Below, one piece after another: positions 36,592 to 45,121 of a DNA stretch of 64,000 bases; position 1 is the first letter of the stretch, and each line of letters opens with the position of its first letter. The position numbers and the translations under genes were made by a program. Below the pieces are notes generated by a model, which was given only the letters and a program-made list of their open reading frames with translations, was not told the origin of the DNA and searched no databases. The stretch is from Microvirga splendida (lineage in GTDB: Bacteria > Pseudomonadota > Alphaproteobacteria > Rhizobiales > Beijerinckiaceae). The stretch is taken from assembly GCF_016427565.1 (NCBI RefSeq), contig NZ_JAELXT010000007.1, positions 124,001 through 188,000 on the forward strand. The letters run 5' to 3'.

Positions 36592-38232
36592 TTACCGGCG
36601 CTCGCCCTTGCCCCGGAACCAGCGGAACCCGTATGGATCCAGCAGCACCGGAGCGGATGAATCCTGCATGGTCCTGTCGTCGCGGTTGCAGAACAGCGGG
36701 CGCAGTTGCCCGATGCCTTCGAGATCCACCTGCACTTCCACGGCATGATCGGCAAGGTTGTGGAAGGCCAGCACCGTTCCCTCGCGCCAGTCGTAGCGCA
36801 GCGCAAGAACGGTCGTCTCGCCGGTGTCCAGGATCCGGCACTCCCCCCAGCCGATCTCGGGACAGGCCCGGCGCGTGCGAATGAGCCGCTGCAGGTCGTT
36901 CATCAGCGAGCCGTCGCGGTCGCGCTGCGCCGCGACGTTCACGCGCCGGAAATCGAACGGACCCTCGGCGACGACCGGGCGGACGAGACACTCCGCGGGA
37001 GCGGTCGAGAAGCCTGCATTGGGCTCGTCGGCCCATTGCATGGGCGTTCGCACGGAGTTGCGCTCCCGCAGGGAAAGATCCTCGCCCATGCCGATCTCGT
37101 CGCCATACCAGAGCACCGGCGTTCCCGGCAGGGCGAACATCAGGCTGAAGGCGAGCTTAAGCCGCCGGTCGTCTCCGTCGAGCATGGGCGCGAGGCGCCG
37201 CCGGATGCCGCGCTCATAGAGCTGCATGTTGGGCTCGGGGCCGAAGGCTGCGAAGACCTCGCTTCTCTCTTCATCCGACAGGCGGCCGAGATCGAGCTCG
37301 TCGTGGTTGCGCAGGAAGCTCGCCCACTGGGACTTGTCGGGAATGGCCGGCGTCTTCTCCATGATGCGCCGGATCGGCTCCGCATCGTTGCGCGCCAGCG
37401 CCAGGAACGCATGCTGGTTCAGCATGAAGTTGAAGATCATGTGCAGCCGGTCGCCCGTGGCCCCGAAATATTCGTCCACCTTGTCCATGGCGATATTGGC
37501 TTCCGCCAGCAGCGTCGCCTCCGCCCGGCGCCAGGAGGCGAACGTGCGCAGCTCCGTGAGATAGCGATGCGGATCGGCCTTGGGCCGCTCGTTCTCCGGC
37601 AGGCCCCGGTACTCGATCAGGAAGGGAACGGCATCGAGCCGGAACCCGGAGACCCCGAGCTGCAGCCAGAAGCCCATGATCTTTTCCAGCTCCTCCCGCA
37701 CTTGGGGGTTTGCAATGTTGAGATCGGCCTGGTGCTTGTAGAAGCGGTGCATGTACCAGGCCTGCGCAACCTCGTCGTAAGTCCAGGTCGCATCCTGCAC
37801 GCCGGGAAAGATGACGCCTTCGTGGATGTTGTCCGGCTTCTCCTTCGACCAGACATACCAGTCGCGATAGCGCGAGTCCGGATCGCGCCGGGCCTCCTGG
37901 AACCATGGATGATCGATGGAGGTGTGGTTGGCCACGAGATCGACGATGACGCGCAATCCCCGATCATGGGCGGCGCGGGTGAAGGCCACGAAGTCGCCCA
38001 GGGTGCCAAGACGCGGATCGACGGCATAGAAGTCCGTCACGTCATAGCCGTTGTCGCGGTTCGGAGTCGGATAGAACGGCAGGAGCCAGATGCAGGTTGC
38101 GCCGAGCGCTTCGATGTGATCGAGCCGGTCCGTCAGCCCGCCGAAATCGCCGACGCCGTCACCGTTCGAATCCATGAAGGTTTCAACGTCGGTGCAGTAG
38201 ATGACGGCGTTCTTGTACCACAAATCAAGCAT
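36592..38232 (-). CDS. GH13 trehalose synthase-like alpha-amylase family protein
   Basis: 546 residues from ATG 38232. It starts LWYKNAVIYCTDVETFMDSN, like TreS but with CTDV in place of the common QLDV. Catalytic regions: DLVANHTS, nucleophile GFRLDAVPF, acid/base LLAEANIAMD, and FLRNHDELDLG. Relatives interconvert maltose and trehalose (TreS) or act as plain alpha-glucosidases, and I cannot decide between them. The frame continues to 38718, but the extra N-terminus is a shadow of the SDR gene. It lies 11 bases after the SDR stop, probably one operon. Confidence 0.85.
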   Translation of the reverse strand: MLDLWYKNAVIYCTDVETFMDSNGDGVGDFGGLTDRLDHIEALGATCIWLLPFYPTPNRDNGYDVTDFYAVDPRLGTLGDFVAFTRAAHDRGLRVIVDLVANHTSIDHPWFQEARRDPDSRYRDWYVWSKEKPDNIHEGVIFPGVQDATWTYDEVAQAWYMHRFYKHQADLNIANPQVREELEKIMGFWLQLGVSGFRLDAVPFLIEYRGLPENERPKADPHRYLTELRTFASWRRAEATLLAEANIAMDKVDEYFGATGDRLHMIFNFMLNQHAFLALARNDAEPIRRIMEKTPAIPDKSQWASFLRNHDELDLGRLSDEERSEVFAAFGPEPNMQLYERGIRRRLAPMLDGDDRRLKLAFSLMFALPGTPVLWYGDEIGMGEDLSLRERNSVRTPMQWADEPNAGFSTAPAECLVRPVVAEGPFDFRRVNVAAQRDRDGSLMNDLQRLIRTRRACPEIGWGECRILDTGETTVLALRYDWREGTVLAFHNLADHAVEVQVDLEGIGQLRPLFCNRDDRTMQDSSAPVLLDPYGFRWFRGKGERR

Positions 38233-38243
38233 GTCGATCCAAT

Positions 38244-39383
38244 CTAGCTGACCATGCGGGCGGCGCGTTCCCTGTCCGACAGGCGGCGGCGATCCGGTTC
38301 GTTGCCTTTCGCCCCCAGGTGCCATGCTGCCGTCACCGCGCCGGCGACGCAGCCGAGTGCGACGGCCGCCAGGATGCCCCGGGCCGTCGTGCCGGAGACC
38401 GACATCACACGCTCGCGGGCGCGTGAGCCGAACCGTCCGTCGGCTCCGGGGTCGCCGGGCGGCGGCTCGAAGAGGTTGCCGTCGCGCGGCTGCGCGGGCC
38501 TTCCCGTCATCTGGCCTTCCCAGGCCTGGCGCGCCATCATGCGGTCGAGGAGACCCGGAGCCACCATGGTGCCGAGGATCGCCTGGATCGTGGGGCTGCC
38601 GATCCACATTTCGCGGGGCGCCGTGCGGACGGCCTGCACGATGGCCTCGGCCACGGCCTCCGGCGCGTGGATCGGCGGAACCGGCTGCAATTGCTGCGGC
38701 AGATGACTGCGCACCCAATCGAATTGCGGAGTGTCGACGGCGGGCAGCTGCAGCATCGTGATCCTGATGCGGCTGCCCTCATGATGCAGCTCGCTGCGAA
38801 GCGAATCCGTGAAGCCGCGCACGGCGAACTTCGCGGCGCAATAGGCTGATTGCAGCGGAATGGACCGGTAGCTCAGGGCCGAGCCGATCTGCACGATGGT
38901 TCCTTCGTCCCGCTTGCGCATGTGGTGCAGGGCCGCCAGCGTTCCATGGACCTGTCCGAGATAGGTGACCTCGGTGACCCGGCGCACCTCGTCGGGGCTC
39001 AAGGACGTGACGGGCCCGAAGACCGACGCCATGGCGTTGTTGATCCAGACGTCGATGCGTCCCCAGGCGGCGACCACCTGCGCGGCCGCGGCGTCGATTG
39101 CGCCCGCATCGGCAACGTCGGCCGGAATCGCAAGGGCGGTGCCGCCCGCCTCCTCCACCTCACGGGCGGCGCTTTCGAGCCGCTCGCGGCCGCGGGCGAT
39201 CAGGGCTACGCGCCAGCCTTCCCGCCCGAAGGCCACGGCCACCGCGCGGCCGACGCCGGCCGATGCTCCCGTGACCACCACGACCTGGGACTCGAACCGC
39301 CTGTTCCGGGCTTTGGCGCCGACCCGACGCTCGTCGTTACGATTTCCAATCACATCGGGCCCTTGGCTAAGGTTAGAGAACAA
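38244..39383 (-). CDS. SDR family oxidoreductase with C-terminal membrane helix
   Basis: About 379 residues. Rossmann motif VVVTGASAGVGRA, NNAMAS, and the catalytic YCAAK with an upstream serine (IGSALSYRS) are those of a classical short-chain dehydrogenase. The C-terminal 100 residues are an addition, including a hydrophobic helix (GILAAVALGCVAGAVTAAWHL) that probably tethers the protein to the membrane. The substrate is unknown. The start is uncertain: TTG at 39383 or GTG at 39353. It is co-oriented with the TreS-like gene. Confidence 0.85.
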   Translation of the reverse strand: MFSNLSQGPDVIGNRNDERRVGAKARNRRFESQVVVVTGASAGVGRAVAVAFGREGWRVALIARGRERLESAAREVEEAGGTALAIPADVADAGAIDAAAAQVVAAWGRIDVWINNAMASVFGPVTSLSPDEVRRVTEVTYLGQVHGTLAALHHMRKRDEGTIVQIGSALSYRSIPLQSAYCAAKFAVRGFTDSLRSELHHEGSRIRITMLQLPAVDTPQFDWVRSHLPQQLQPVPPIHAPEAVAEAIVQAVRTAPREMWIGSPTIQAILGTMVAPGLLDRMMARQAWEGQMTGRPAQPRDGNLFEPPPGDPGADGRFGSRARERVMSVSGTTARGILAAVALGCVAGAVTAAWHLGAKGNEPDRRRLSDRERAARMVS

Positions 39384-39489
39384 TTCCTAGATATAAGAGC
39401 CGCTCAACGGGCGGGTTCCATGCGCAAAGGAGCAGCCTCCCGGATCGGCGCAGCACCGGAACGAAGAAATTCTTCCAATAGTTGGCCCT

Positions 39490-39542
39490 GAAGCATCGGA
39501 CCCAAAAGTGGATTTGCACTTTTGGGGTCAATCCGATGCTTC
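39490..39542. repeat. REP-like extragenic palindrome, copy A
   Basis: GAAGCATCGG at 39490-39499 is exactly mirrored by CCGATGCTTC at 39533-39542. The inner arms ACCCAAAAGTG and CACTTTTGGGGT also pair, giving a long hairpin in the gap between the SDR gene and the respiratory island. Confidence 0.85.
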
Positions 39543-39553
39543 CTCCATCAGTG

Positions 39554-39603
39554 AGAGCATCGTTTAGCGAAAAACCGGGCCCACTTTTTTCGCACGATGC
39601 TCT
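39554..39603. repeat. REP-like extragenic palindrome, copy B
   Basis: AGAGCATCGT (39554-39563) is exactly mirrored by ACGATGCTCT (39594-39603). The inner arms CGAAAAA and TTTTTTCG flank CCGGGCCC. It overlaps the TAG stop codon (39602-39604) of the adjacent minus-strand gene, and its hairpin with T-rich arm could end that transcript. Confidence 0.85.
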
Positions 39604-39961
39604 AGGCGCAGGCCGGAAGGATGAAGGCCGGGACGCCGTTCCAGAGGATGGCCACGAGCGAGAGACCGTTGATCAGCATGCCCGCGTGGCTCAGGAATCT
39701 GTCCGTGGCCGAGGCCGGCCGATCCCGCGATTGCCGCTCCGCGCGAACGCACACGACCAGCAGGATGGCAGCCGCCGCCAGGGCTGCAAGGGTGGTCGTG
39801 AGGATGGTGAAGGGAACGACGCCGAGGCCGAAAAGCGTCGCGTCCGCCCAGCCGCGGGCGCACAGGGTCGATGTCGCTCCATAGACGACCGTGAACTGCA
39901 CCGCCCAGGCCAGCATGCCGCCGAGCGTCAGCAGAACCTGAAGGGTCCGAGTTCCGCTCAT
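39602..39961 (-). CDS. Small membrane protein at the end of the cytochrome oxidase operon
   Basis: 119 residues with three predicted helices (about 8-28, 43-70 and 88-112) and Cys in STLCARGW and at the extreme C-terminus. No recognised domain. Its ATG overlaps the coxAC stop by one base (TGATG), so it is translated with the oxidase. It may be an extra small oxidase subunit or assembly factor in place of a classical subunit IV. This is inference from position only. Confidence 0.75.
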   Translation of the reverse strand: MSGTRTLQVLLTLGGMLAWAVQFTVVYGATSTLCARGWADATLFGLGVVPFTILTTTLAALAAAAILLVVCVRAERQSRDRPASATDRFLSHAGMLINGLSLVAILWNGVPAFILPACA

Positions 39962-42528
39962 CAGACGCCTCCGGTCAGGCGCGGGAAGCCATGGACCACG
40001 AGAAGGGCGACGAGCCCCTGGCCTGCCGTGTAGTACCAGAACAGCATGGTGTTATCGAACGTCGTCCGGCGCACCGTGTCGAGCTTGCCGGCGAGCCAGC
40101 GGGCGATGGTGTAGAGGCCCATGACGAGCGTGGTCAGGACAAGGAAGATCTGCAGGGACATGATGGCATAGACCGCTGCCCCGTAGGCATGGGCCGACGG
40201 GCTCAAGGCCGTCTGCCACTGTGCCCAGAGATCCACGGCCGCCGCGCCGCCCACGAGCAGGAGCGCGACGCCGATCAGGATCGGCACCGAGCGCGGCTTG
40301 CGCCGATCCTCGCCGCGCAGTTGGCGGCTGGCCACGGCAACGAGCGCCACGCTGGCGCAGTAAAGGAATGCCGAGAGAGCGGGCCAGATCCAGTCCGGGA
40401 TCCGAACGCCCTGCGGCGGCCATGCGCCCGGGTTCACGAGCCAGAGGAAGAGATAGGAGAAGATCAGGCAGGTGAAGACCATGCCCATCACCACCATGAG
40501 GACGATCATCGCCCACCAGGAATGGTTCATCGGACCCGTGGCGTAGACCGGAAGCACGATGCCGCCGCCGATATCGGCAGGCGGGCGGATCGGGCCGGGA
40601 TCGGTTTCCCACAGCCACCAGATCACGCATCCGAGGGCAAGAACGCCGCAGATCGCCGCGGGGAAGACGAACTTCACCGTCAGAAGCAGAAAGAAAGCGG
40701 CCGTGAACACGGCAGCCAGGAGAGGCTGCCACCCCGGTCCCGGGATCTGGAGGATGTACTGGGGCCGGGCGTCGAAGGGGCTCGTGACCAGTGCTTCGCG
40801 CCCGCCGGTCACCGTTCCGGGCATGTAGTAGCGGCCGTCCTCGACGTCCTTCGACAGGTTGGGCTGATCCCACAGGGGTTCGCGGCTCACGACGGCCGGA
40901 ATGCTGCGGGTGGCATAGTTGCCGTTCGGCAGCCATTCCAGCGTGCCCGCGTTCCAGACGTTGCCGGCATTGTCCTCCGACGCAAGACGGAAGTTGCGCG
41001 CCATGTCGAACACGAAGAGCGCAACGCCCGCCGCCAGCATGAAGGCCCCGATCGTGGACACCAAGTTCAGCTCGTCCCATCCCATGCCGACCGGATAGGT
41101 GTAGACGCGCCGGGGCATTCCGATCAGGCCGGTGATGTGCATGGGCAGGAACGTCACGTTCATGCCGAGGAACATGAGGCCGAAGACCCAGCGCCCGAGC
41201 CGCTCCGAGAGCGCCCGCTTGCTCGCCACCGGAACCCAGTAGTAGATGGCAGCAAAAAGCGGAAACACCATGCCGCCGATGAGCACGTAGTGCAGGTGCG
41301 CGACCACGAAGTAGCTGTCATGCGCCTGCCAGTCGAACGGCGCCATGGCGACCATCACGCCGGTCAGGCCGCCGAGGGTGAAGACGAACAGGAAGCCGAT
41401 GATGAAGAGCGACGGCGTCGTGAGCTTCATGCGGCCGGACGCGATAGTGGCGATCCAGGCAAAGACCTGGATGCCGCTCGGCACCGCCACGGCCGTGCTG
41501 GCCGCCGAGAAGAAGCCCAGCGACATCTTCGGCAGGCCCGTGGCGAACATGTGGTGCACCCACAGGCCGAAGGAGAGGAAGCCCGTGGCGATGAGGGCGA
41601 GCACCACGAGGCGGTAGCCCACCAGCGGCGTCTGCGCCATGGTCGGCACGATCATCGACACCATGCCGGTGGCCGGCAGGAAGATGATGTAGACCTCCGG
41701 GTGGCCGAAGAACCAGAACAGGTGCTGCCACAGCAGCGGGTCCCCGCCCCTCTCGGCGATGAAGAACGGCCAGTCGAAGGCGCGCTCCATCTCCAGCAGC
41801 AGCGTGCCCAGGATGATCGCCGGAAAGCCGATGACGATCATGACGGCGAAGACCAGCATGGCCCAGGAATAGACCGGCAGCTTGTCGAGGCTCATGCCGA
41901 CCGCGCGGGTCTTCATGACGCCCACGATGATCTCGATGGCACCCGCGATGGCGGAGATCTCGATGAAGCCGATGCCGAGGAGCCACCAGTCGGCGTTCTC
42001 GGCGGGCGAGTATTTGGTGCTGGTGAGCGGCGGATACATGAACCAGCCGCCGTTGGGCGCCAGCCCGAAGAAGATCGTGCCGAAGAACACGAGGCCGCCG
42101 ACGAAGTAGGCCCAGAAGGCATAGGCCGACAGGCGCGGGAACGGCAGGTCGCGCGCCGCCTGCATGTTGGGCAGCAGATAGACGCTCGCCGCCTCCACGG
42201 CCGGCACGGCGAAGAGGAACATCATCACCGTGCCGTGCATGGTGAAGAGCTGGTTGTAGAGATCGTGGCTGACGAAATCGCTTTCCGGCGACGCGAGCTG
42301 GACGCGCATGATCAGCGCGAGGATTCCGGCCAGGACGAAGAACAGGAGGGCCGTGCCCACATACCACAGGCCCACATAGGTGTTGTTCACCGCCGTGATG
42401 AAGCTCAAGCCCCGCGGCGCCTTCCATGGCCTCTTGAGCGCCTCGAGCTCGCCCTCGGGACGAGGCACCGGGTTGGGGAACTCCGCGTCCGGGCGCTCGA
42501 AGGATTTCGGGAGCTCGGGGACGTTCAT
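39961..42528 (-). CDS. Cytochrome c oxidase subunit I-subunit III fusion
   Basis: 855 residues from ATG 42528. The subunit I part (about 1-560) has the heme a ligand in LFTMHGTVMMF, CuB ligand and cross-linked Tyr in FGHPEVYI, the HHMFATG pair, and the heme pair in FVVAHLHYV. After a soluble linker (about 560-640), a subunit III-like part follows, with NHSWWAMIVLMVVMGMVFTC and a final FDNTMLFWYY segment. Such I-III fusions occur in some heme-copper oxidases. The start overlaps coxB by ATGA (42525-42528). It should form the catalytic core of a caa3-like oxidase. Confidence 0.93.
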   Translation of the reverse strand: MNVPELPKSFERPDAEFPNPVPRPEGELEALKRPWKAPRGLSFITAVNNTYVGLWYVGTALLFFVLAGILALIMRVQLASPESDFVSHDLYNQLFTMHGTVMMFLFAVPAVEAASVYLLPNMQAARDLPFPRLSAYAFWAYFVGGLVFFGTIFFGLAPNGGWFMYPPLTSTKYSPAENADWWLLGIGFIEISAIAGAIEIIVGVMKTRAVGMSLDKLPVYSWAMLVFAVMIVIGFPAIILGTLLLEMERAFDWPFFIAERGGDPLLWQHLFWFFGHPEVYIIFLPATGMVSMIVPTMAQTPLVGYRLVVLALIATGFLSFGLWVHHMFATGLPKMSLGFFSAASTAVAVPSGIQVFAWIATIASGRMKLTTPSLFIIGFLFVFTLGGLTGVMVAMAPFDWQAHDSYFVVAHLHYVLIGGMVFPLFAAIYYWVPVASKRALSERLGRWVFGLMFLGMNVTFLPMHITGLIGMPRRVYTYPVGMGWDELNLVSTIGAFMLAAGVALFVFDMARNFRLASEDNAGNVWNAGTLEWLPNGNYATRSIPAVVSREPLWDQPNLSKDVEDGRYYMPGTVTGGREALVTSPFDARPQYILQIPGPGWQPLLAAVFTAAFFLLLTVKFVFPAAICGVLALGCVIWWLWETDPGPIRPPADIGGGIVLPVYATGPMNHSWWAMIVLMVVMGMVFTCLIFSYLFLWLVNPGAWPPQGVRIPDWIWPALSAFLYCASVALVAVASRQLRGEDRRKPRSVPILIGVALLLVGGAAAVDLWAQWQTALSPSAHAYGAAVYAIMSLQIFLVLTTLVMGLYTIARWLAGKLDTVRRTTFDNTMLFWYYTAGQGLVALLVVHGFPRLTGGV

Positions 42529-43553
42529 TTCAAGCTCTCCAGGTAGCCGGCCAGCGCCCGCAGGTCCTCGCCGGTGAGCGAACCGTAGGAAGGCATCCTG
42601 GCTCCCGGCTTGATGTGCTGCACGTTGGCGATCCAGCCGGCCAGCGTGCCGATGTTGTTCGGGAACTGGCCCGCCCCGATGGTCCGCCGGCTGCCCACAT
42701 GGGTGAGATCGGGACCGACCCGGCCGTCGGCATCGGTGCCCCGCACCACGTGGCAGGAGCCGCATCCGCCGCTGCGGAACAGCTGACGGCCTCGCTCCAG
42801 GAACGGGGTCGCCGGCTCCCGGGCGGGTTGGGCCTGTGCCCTGCGCCAGGCCTCGAACGCGGCGGGTTCGAGCGCCATCACGTCGAAGGCCATGCGGGCA
42901 TGCTGGGCGCCGCAGAACTCGGCGCACACGCCGCGATAGATGCCGGGCCGATCCGCGGTGAAGTTGAAGGTGTTGATCCGCCCCGGGATCATGTCGATCT
43001 TGCCGCCGAAGTTGGGAATCCAGAAGCTGTGGATCACGTCGAATGACGTGACGGTCACTGCGATCGGCCGGCCGATGGGAACCACGAGCTCGTTTGCGGT
43101 CGAGAACTCGCCCTGTTCGCCCTCGGCCGGGTAGCGCACGCGCCACCAGTACTGCTCGCCGACCGCCTCGATCTGCAGCGCACCGGCTTGCGGCACATCG
43201 GTATTGCGCATGACCACGAGGCCGTAGGGAAGAAGCAGGGAGAGGGTCACGATGGGAAAGGCCAGTCCGCCATACACGATGGTCCTGCGGGTTCCGAGCC
43301 ACGCGCGGCTCTCAGGCGGGGCGAAGATCGCGTAGAGCAGCAGCGCGGTCACGAAGATGAAGATGACGGTGGCCCCCACGGTCATGACGATGGTGAGCCA
43401 ATAGAGGTCCCAGGCGTCGCCCCCGGCCGGATCCAGGGCCGACTGCACGCCGCTGCATCCTGCGAGCGGAACAGCCCACACAAGCCCGCCTGCGCACCTC
43501 GCAGCGGGGTTCAGCCGCCCTCGGAGGCGCTTCAGGGTCGTTTCGTGGTCCAT
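42525..43553 (-). CDS. Cytochrome c oxidase subunit II with fused cytochrome c domain
   Basis: 342 residues. An N-terminal lipobox-like AVPLAGC suggests a lipoprotein signal. Two helices (about 50-75 and 90-110) anchor the protein. The CuA centre has HSFWIPNFGG and GVCAEFCGAQHARM. A C-terminal class I cytochrome c domain (about 245-342) has heme motif CGSCH and a Met ligand near ARMPSYG. This is the layout of caa3-type oxidases, where electrons can enter directly through the fused heme. It is divergent from the ctaG-like gene with only 39 bases between. Confidence 0.94.
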   Translation of the reverse strand: MDHETTLKRLRGRLNPAARCAGGLVWAVPLAGCSGVQSALDPAGGDAWDLYWLTIVMTVGATVIFIFVTALLLYAIFAPPESRAWLGTRRTIVYGGLAFPIVTLSLLLPYGLVVMRNTDVPQAGALQIEAVGEQYWWRVRYPAEGEQGEFSTANELVVPIGRPIAVTVTSFDVIHSFWIPNFGGKIDMIPGRINTFNFTADRPGIYRGVCAEFCGAQHARMAFDVMALEPAAFEAWRRAQAQPAREPATPFLERGRQLFRSGGCGSCHVVRGTDADGRVGPDLTHVGSRRTIGAGQFPNNIGTLAGWIANVQHIKPGARMPSYGSLTGEDLRALAGYLESLK

Positions 43554-43592
43554 CCGCCCTAGGTCATTTCTTCGTGCATTGAACGGAAAAGC

Positions 43593-44582
43593 TTGGCCGT
43601 GAGAGTTGGTTCCCGAAAGGCATCTCCGAACAGGTCCCTCAGGACCGAACTAGGACTCGCGGCCGGTTTTGCCACCGTGCCGTTCGGGCAGCCTGCGTTT
43701 GCCCATGGGGCGGCACCTCACGGCGAGGGCGATCTCTGGCACGCGTGGCATGCGGACCCGCTGATCACGGTTCCCCTACTGGCCTCGTGCCTGCTCTTCA
43801 CGCGGGGCGTCCTGCATCTGCGGCGGGACCTCGGGCGGTTCCCTCCCGGCTTCGGCCGGCGGCAGATCGCCTGCTTCGTCCTGGGAGCGGCGCTTCTCGT
43901 CGTCGCCCTCCTGTCGCCGCTCGAGGCGCTGTCCGCGACCCTGCTCTCGGCCCACATGGTGCAGCACATCCTGCTGATCGCCCTCGCCCCGCCGCTTCTC
44001 GTCCTCGGCAAGCCCGAGGTCGCATGGGTGTGGGCGCTCCCGGTGCATTGGCGGCGCGGCATGGCCCGCCACGGTCCGCTGCGATCCGGGCTCGCGCTCC
44101 TGTCGCCCTGCGCGAGACCCGTCCCGGCAGCCCTGATCCACATGGCCACCCTGTGGATCTGGCACAGCCCGATGCTGTTCGACGCCGCGGTCGCCTCGGA
44201 CACGCTGCACTGGCTCGAGCACGTCCTGTTCTTCGGCACGGCGCTGCTGTTCTGGCGGGCCGTGATCAAGGCTCATTCCGGCCGGGAGGCTGCGGCGGCC
44301 GCCCTCATCGCCTCCTTCATCACCCTGCTTCAGAGCGGCCTGCTCAGCGCCCTCCTCAGCTTCGCGCGCGAGGCCCTGTATCATGCGCCCGACACGATGG
44401 ACTGGGGTCTGACAGCTCTGGAAGATCAGCAACTGGCAGGAGCTATCATGTCCCTACCGATGTGCGCGATCTATCTTGCGGCCGGGCTCGTCATGGCGTT
44501 TCGCCTCCTGACGCCACGCGGATCGGAACGGGCGCGGCCCTCGCCGGTTGCCACACCAGATGTCCTGAAGCCGAGCCGATGA
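43593..44582 (+). CDS. CtaG-type cytochrome c oxidase assembly protein
   Basis: About 329 residues of the caa3_CtaG family (distinct from Cox11). A signal-like N-terminus is followed by GEGDLWHAWHADPLITVPL, then about seven membrane helices with conserved histidines (HMVQHILLIALAPPLL, HMATLWIWHSP, LHWLEHVLFF). It is thought to help metal insertion into caa3-type oxidase. The start is uncertain (TTG 43593 or GTG 43599). It overlaps the following cytochrome c gene by ATGA. Confidence 0.88.
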   Translation: MAVRVGSRKASPNRSLRTELGLAAGFATVPFGQPAFAHGAAPHGEGDLWHAWHADPLITVPLLASCLLFTRGVLHLRRDLGRFPPGFGRRQIACFVLGAALLVVALLSPLEALSATLLSAHMVQHILLIALAPPLLVLGKPEVAWVWALPVHWRRGMARHGPLRSGLALLSPCARPVPAALIHMATLWIWHSPMLFDAAVASDTLHWLEHVLFFGTALLFWRAVIKAHSGREAAAAALIASFITLLQSGLLSALLSFAREALYHAPDTMDWGLTALEDQQLAGAIMSLPMCAIYLAAGLVMAFRLLTPRGSERARPSPVATPDVLKPSR

Positions 44583-45121
44583 TCCTCAGTCCTTTCCGCC
44601 TGATCCTGATACCCACTATCCTGATGGGGCTTGCCGCCTGCAGCGACAGCGAAGGCCAATCCTCGCGCCTGACGATTGCGGGCGGCGAGCCGGAGCAGGG
44701 ACGCGCGCTGATTCAGGCCTATGGCTGCGGCACCTGCCACACCATCGAGGATGTGCGCGGCGCGAGGGGCAAGGTGGGGCCGCGCCTGGAAAACTACGCC
44801 CAGCAGCACCTCCTCGCCGGCTTCCTGCCGAACACGCCGCTGAACCTGATCGCCTGGCTGATGGATCCCCCAGCCCTGAAGCCCAACACCGGCATGCCCG
44901 CGCAAGGGGTGAGCGAGGCGGAAGCCCGGCACATCGCCGCCTATCTCTATTCCCTGGGGCGAGAAGGGATGCGCGTCTATCCGCAGGGCCCCCCGCTCCA
45001 GCTCCGCGCCGAGGAGGAAGTGACCGCCGACATCCCGAACCCGCCTGCGGTTCCCGAGGGAACCGACGTCCGCACCCGCCGCATCGTGCCCAATCCCGAT
45101 GGGAGCGCACCGAAGAGCTAA
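44579..45121 (+). CDS. Lipoprotein cytochrome c
   Basis: 180 residues from ATG 44579. A lipoprotein signal with lipobox MGLAAC, then a class I cytochrome c domain with heme site CGTCH and a candidate Met ligand in NTGMPAQG. A proline-rich C-terminus without domain follows. It starts inside the stop of the ctaG-like gene, so both are one unit. It could carry electrons between alternative complex III and the caa3-like oxidase from a membrane tether. It converges on actF with a 4-base overlap (45118-45121). Confidence 0.88.
   Translation: MILSPFRLILIPTILMGLAACSDSEGQSSRLTIAGGEPEQGRALIQAYGCGTCHTIEDVRGARGKVGPRLENYAQQHLLAGFLPNTPLNLIAWLMDPPALKPNTGMPAQGVSEAEARHIAAYLYSLGREGMRVYPQGPPLQLRAEEEVTADIPNPPAVPEGTDVRTRRIVPNPDGSAPKS

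Noticed and set aside
38233-38718. N-terminal extension of the TreS-like ORF
   Set aside because: The extra residues are Arg/Gly-rich and antisense in frame to the SDR coding region; ATG 38232 starts exactly at the GH13 fold.
39490-39603. Transposon or insertion sequence ends
   Set aside because: The paired palindromes have no transposase ORF or target duplication between them; they fit REP-like elements better.
39991-42546. An 851-codon open frame on the + strand opposite the oxidase gene
   Set aside because: Its product is dominated by Arg, His, Glu and Gly with no domain, and it is a high-GC antisense shadow of the well-supported subunit I-III gene.
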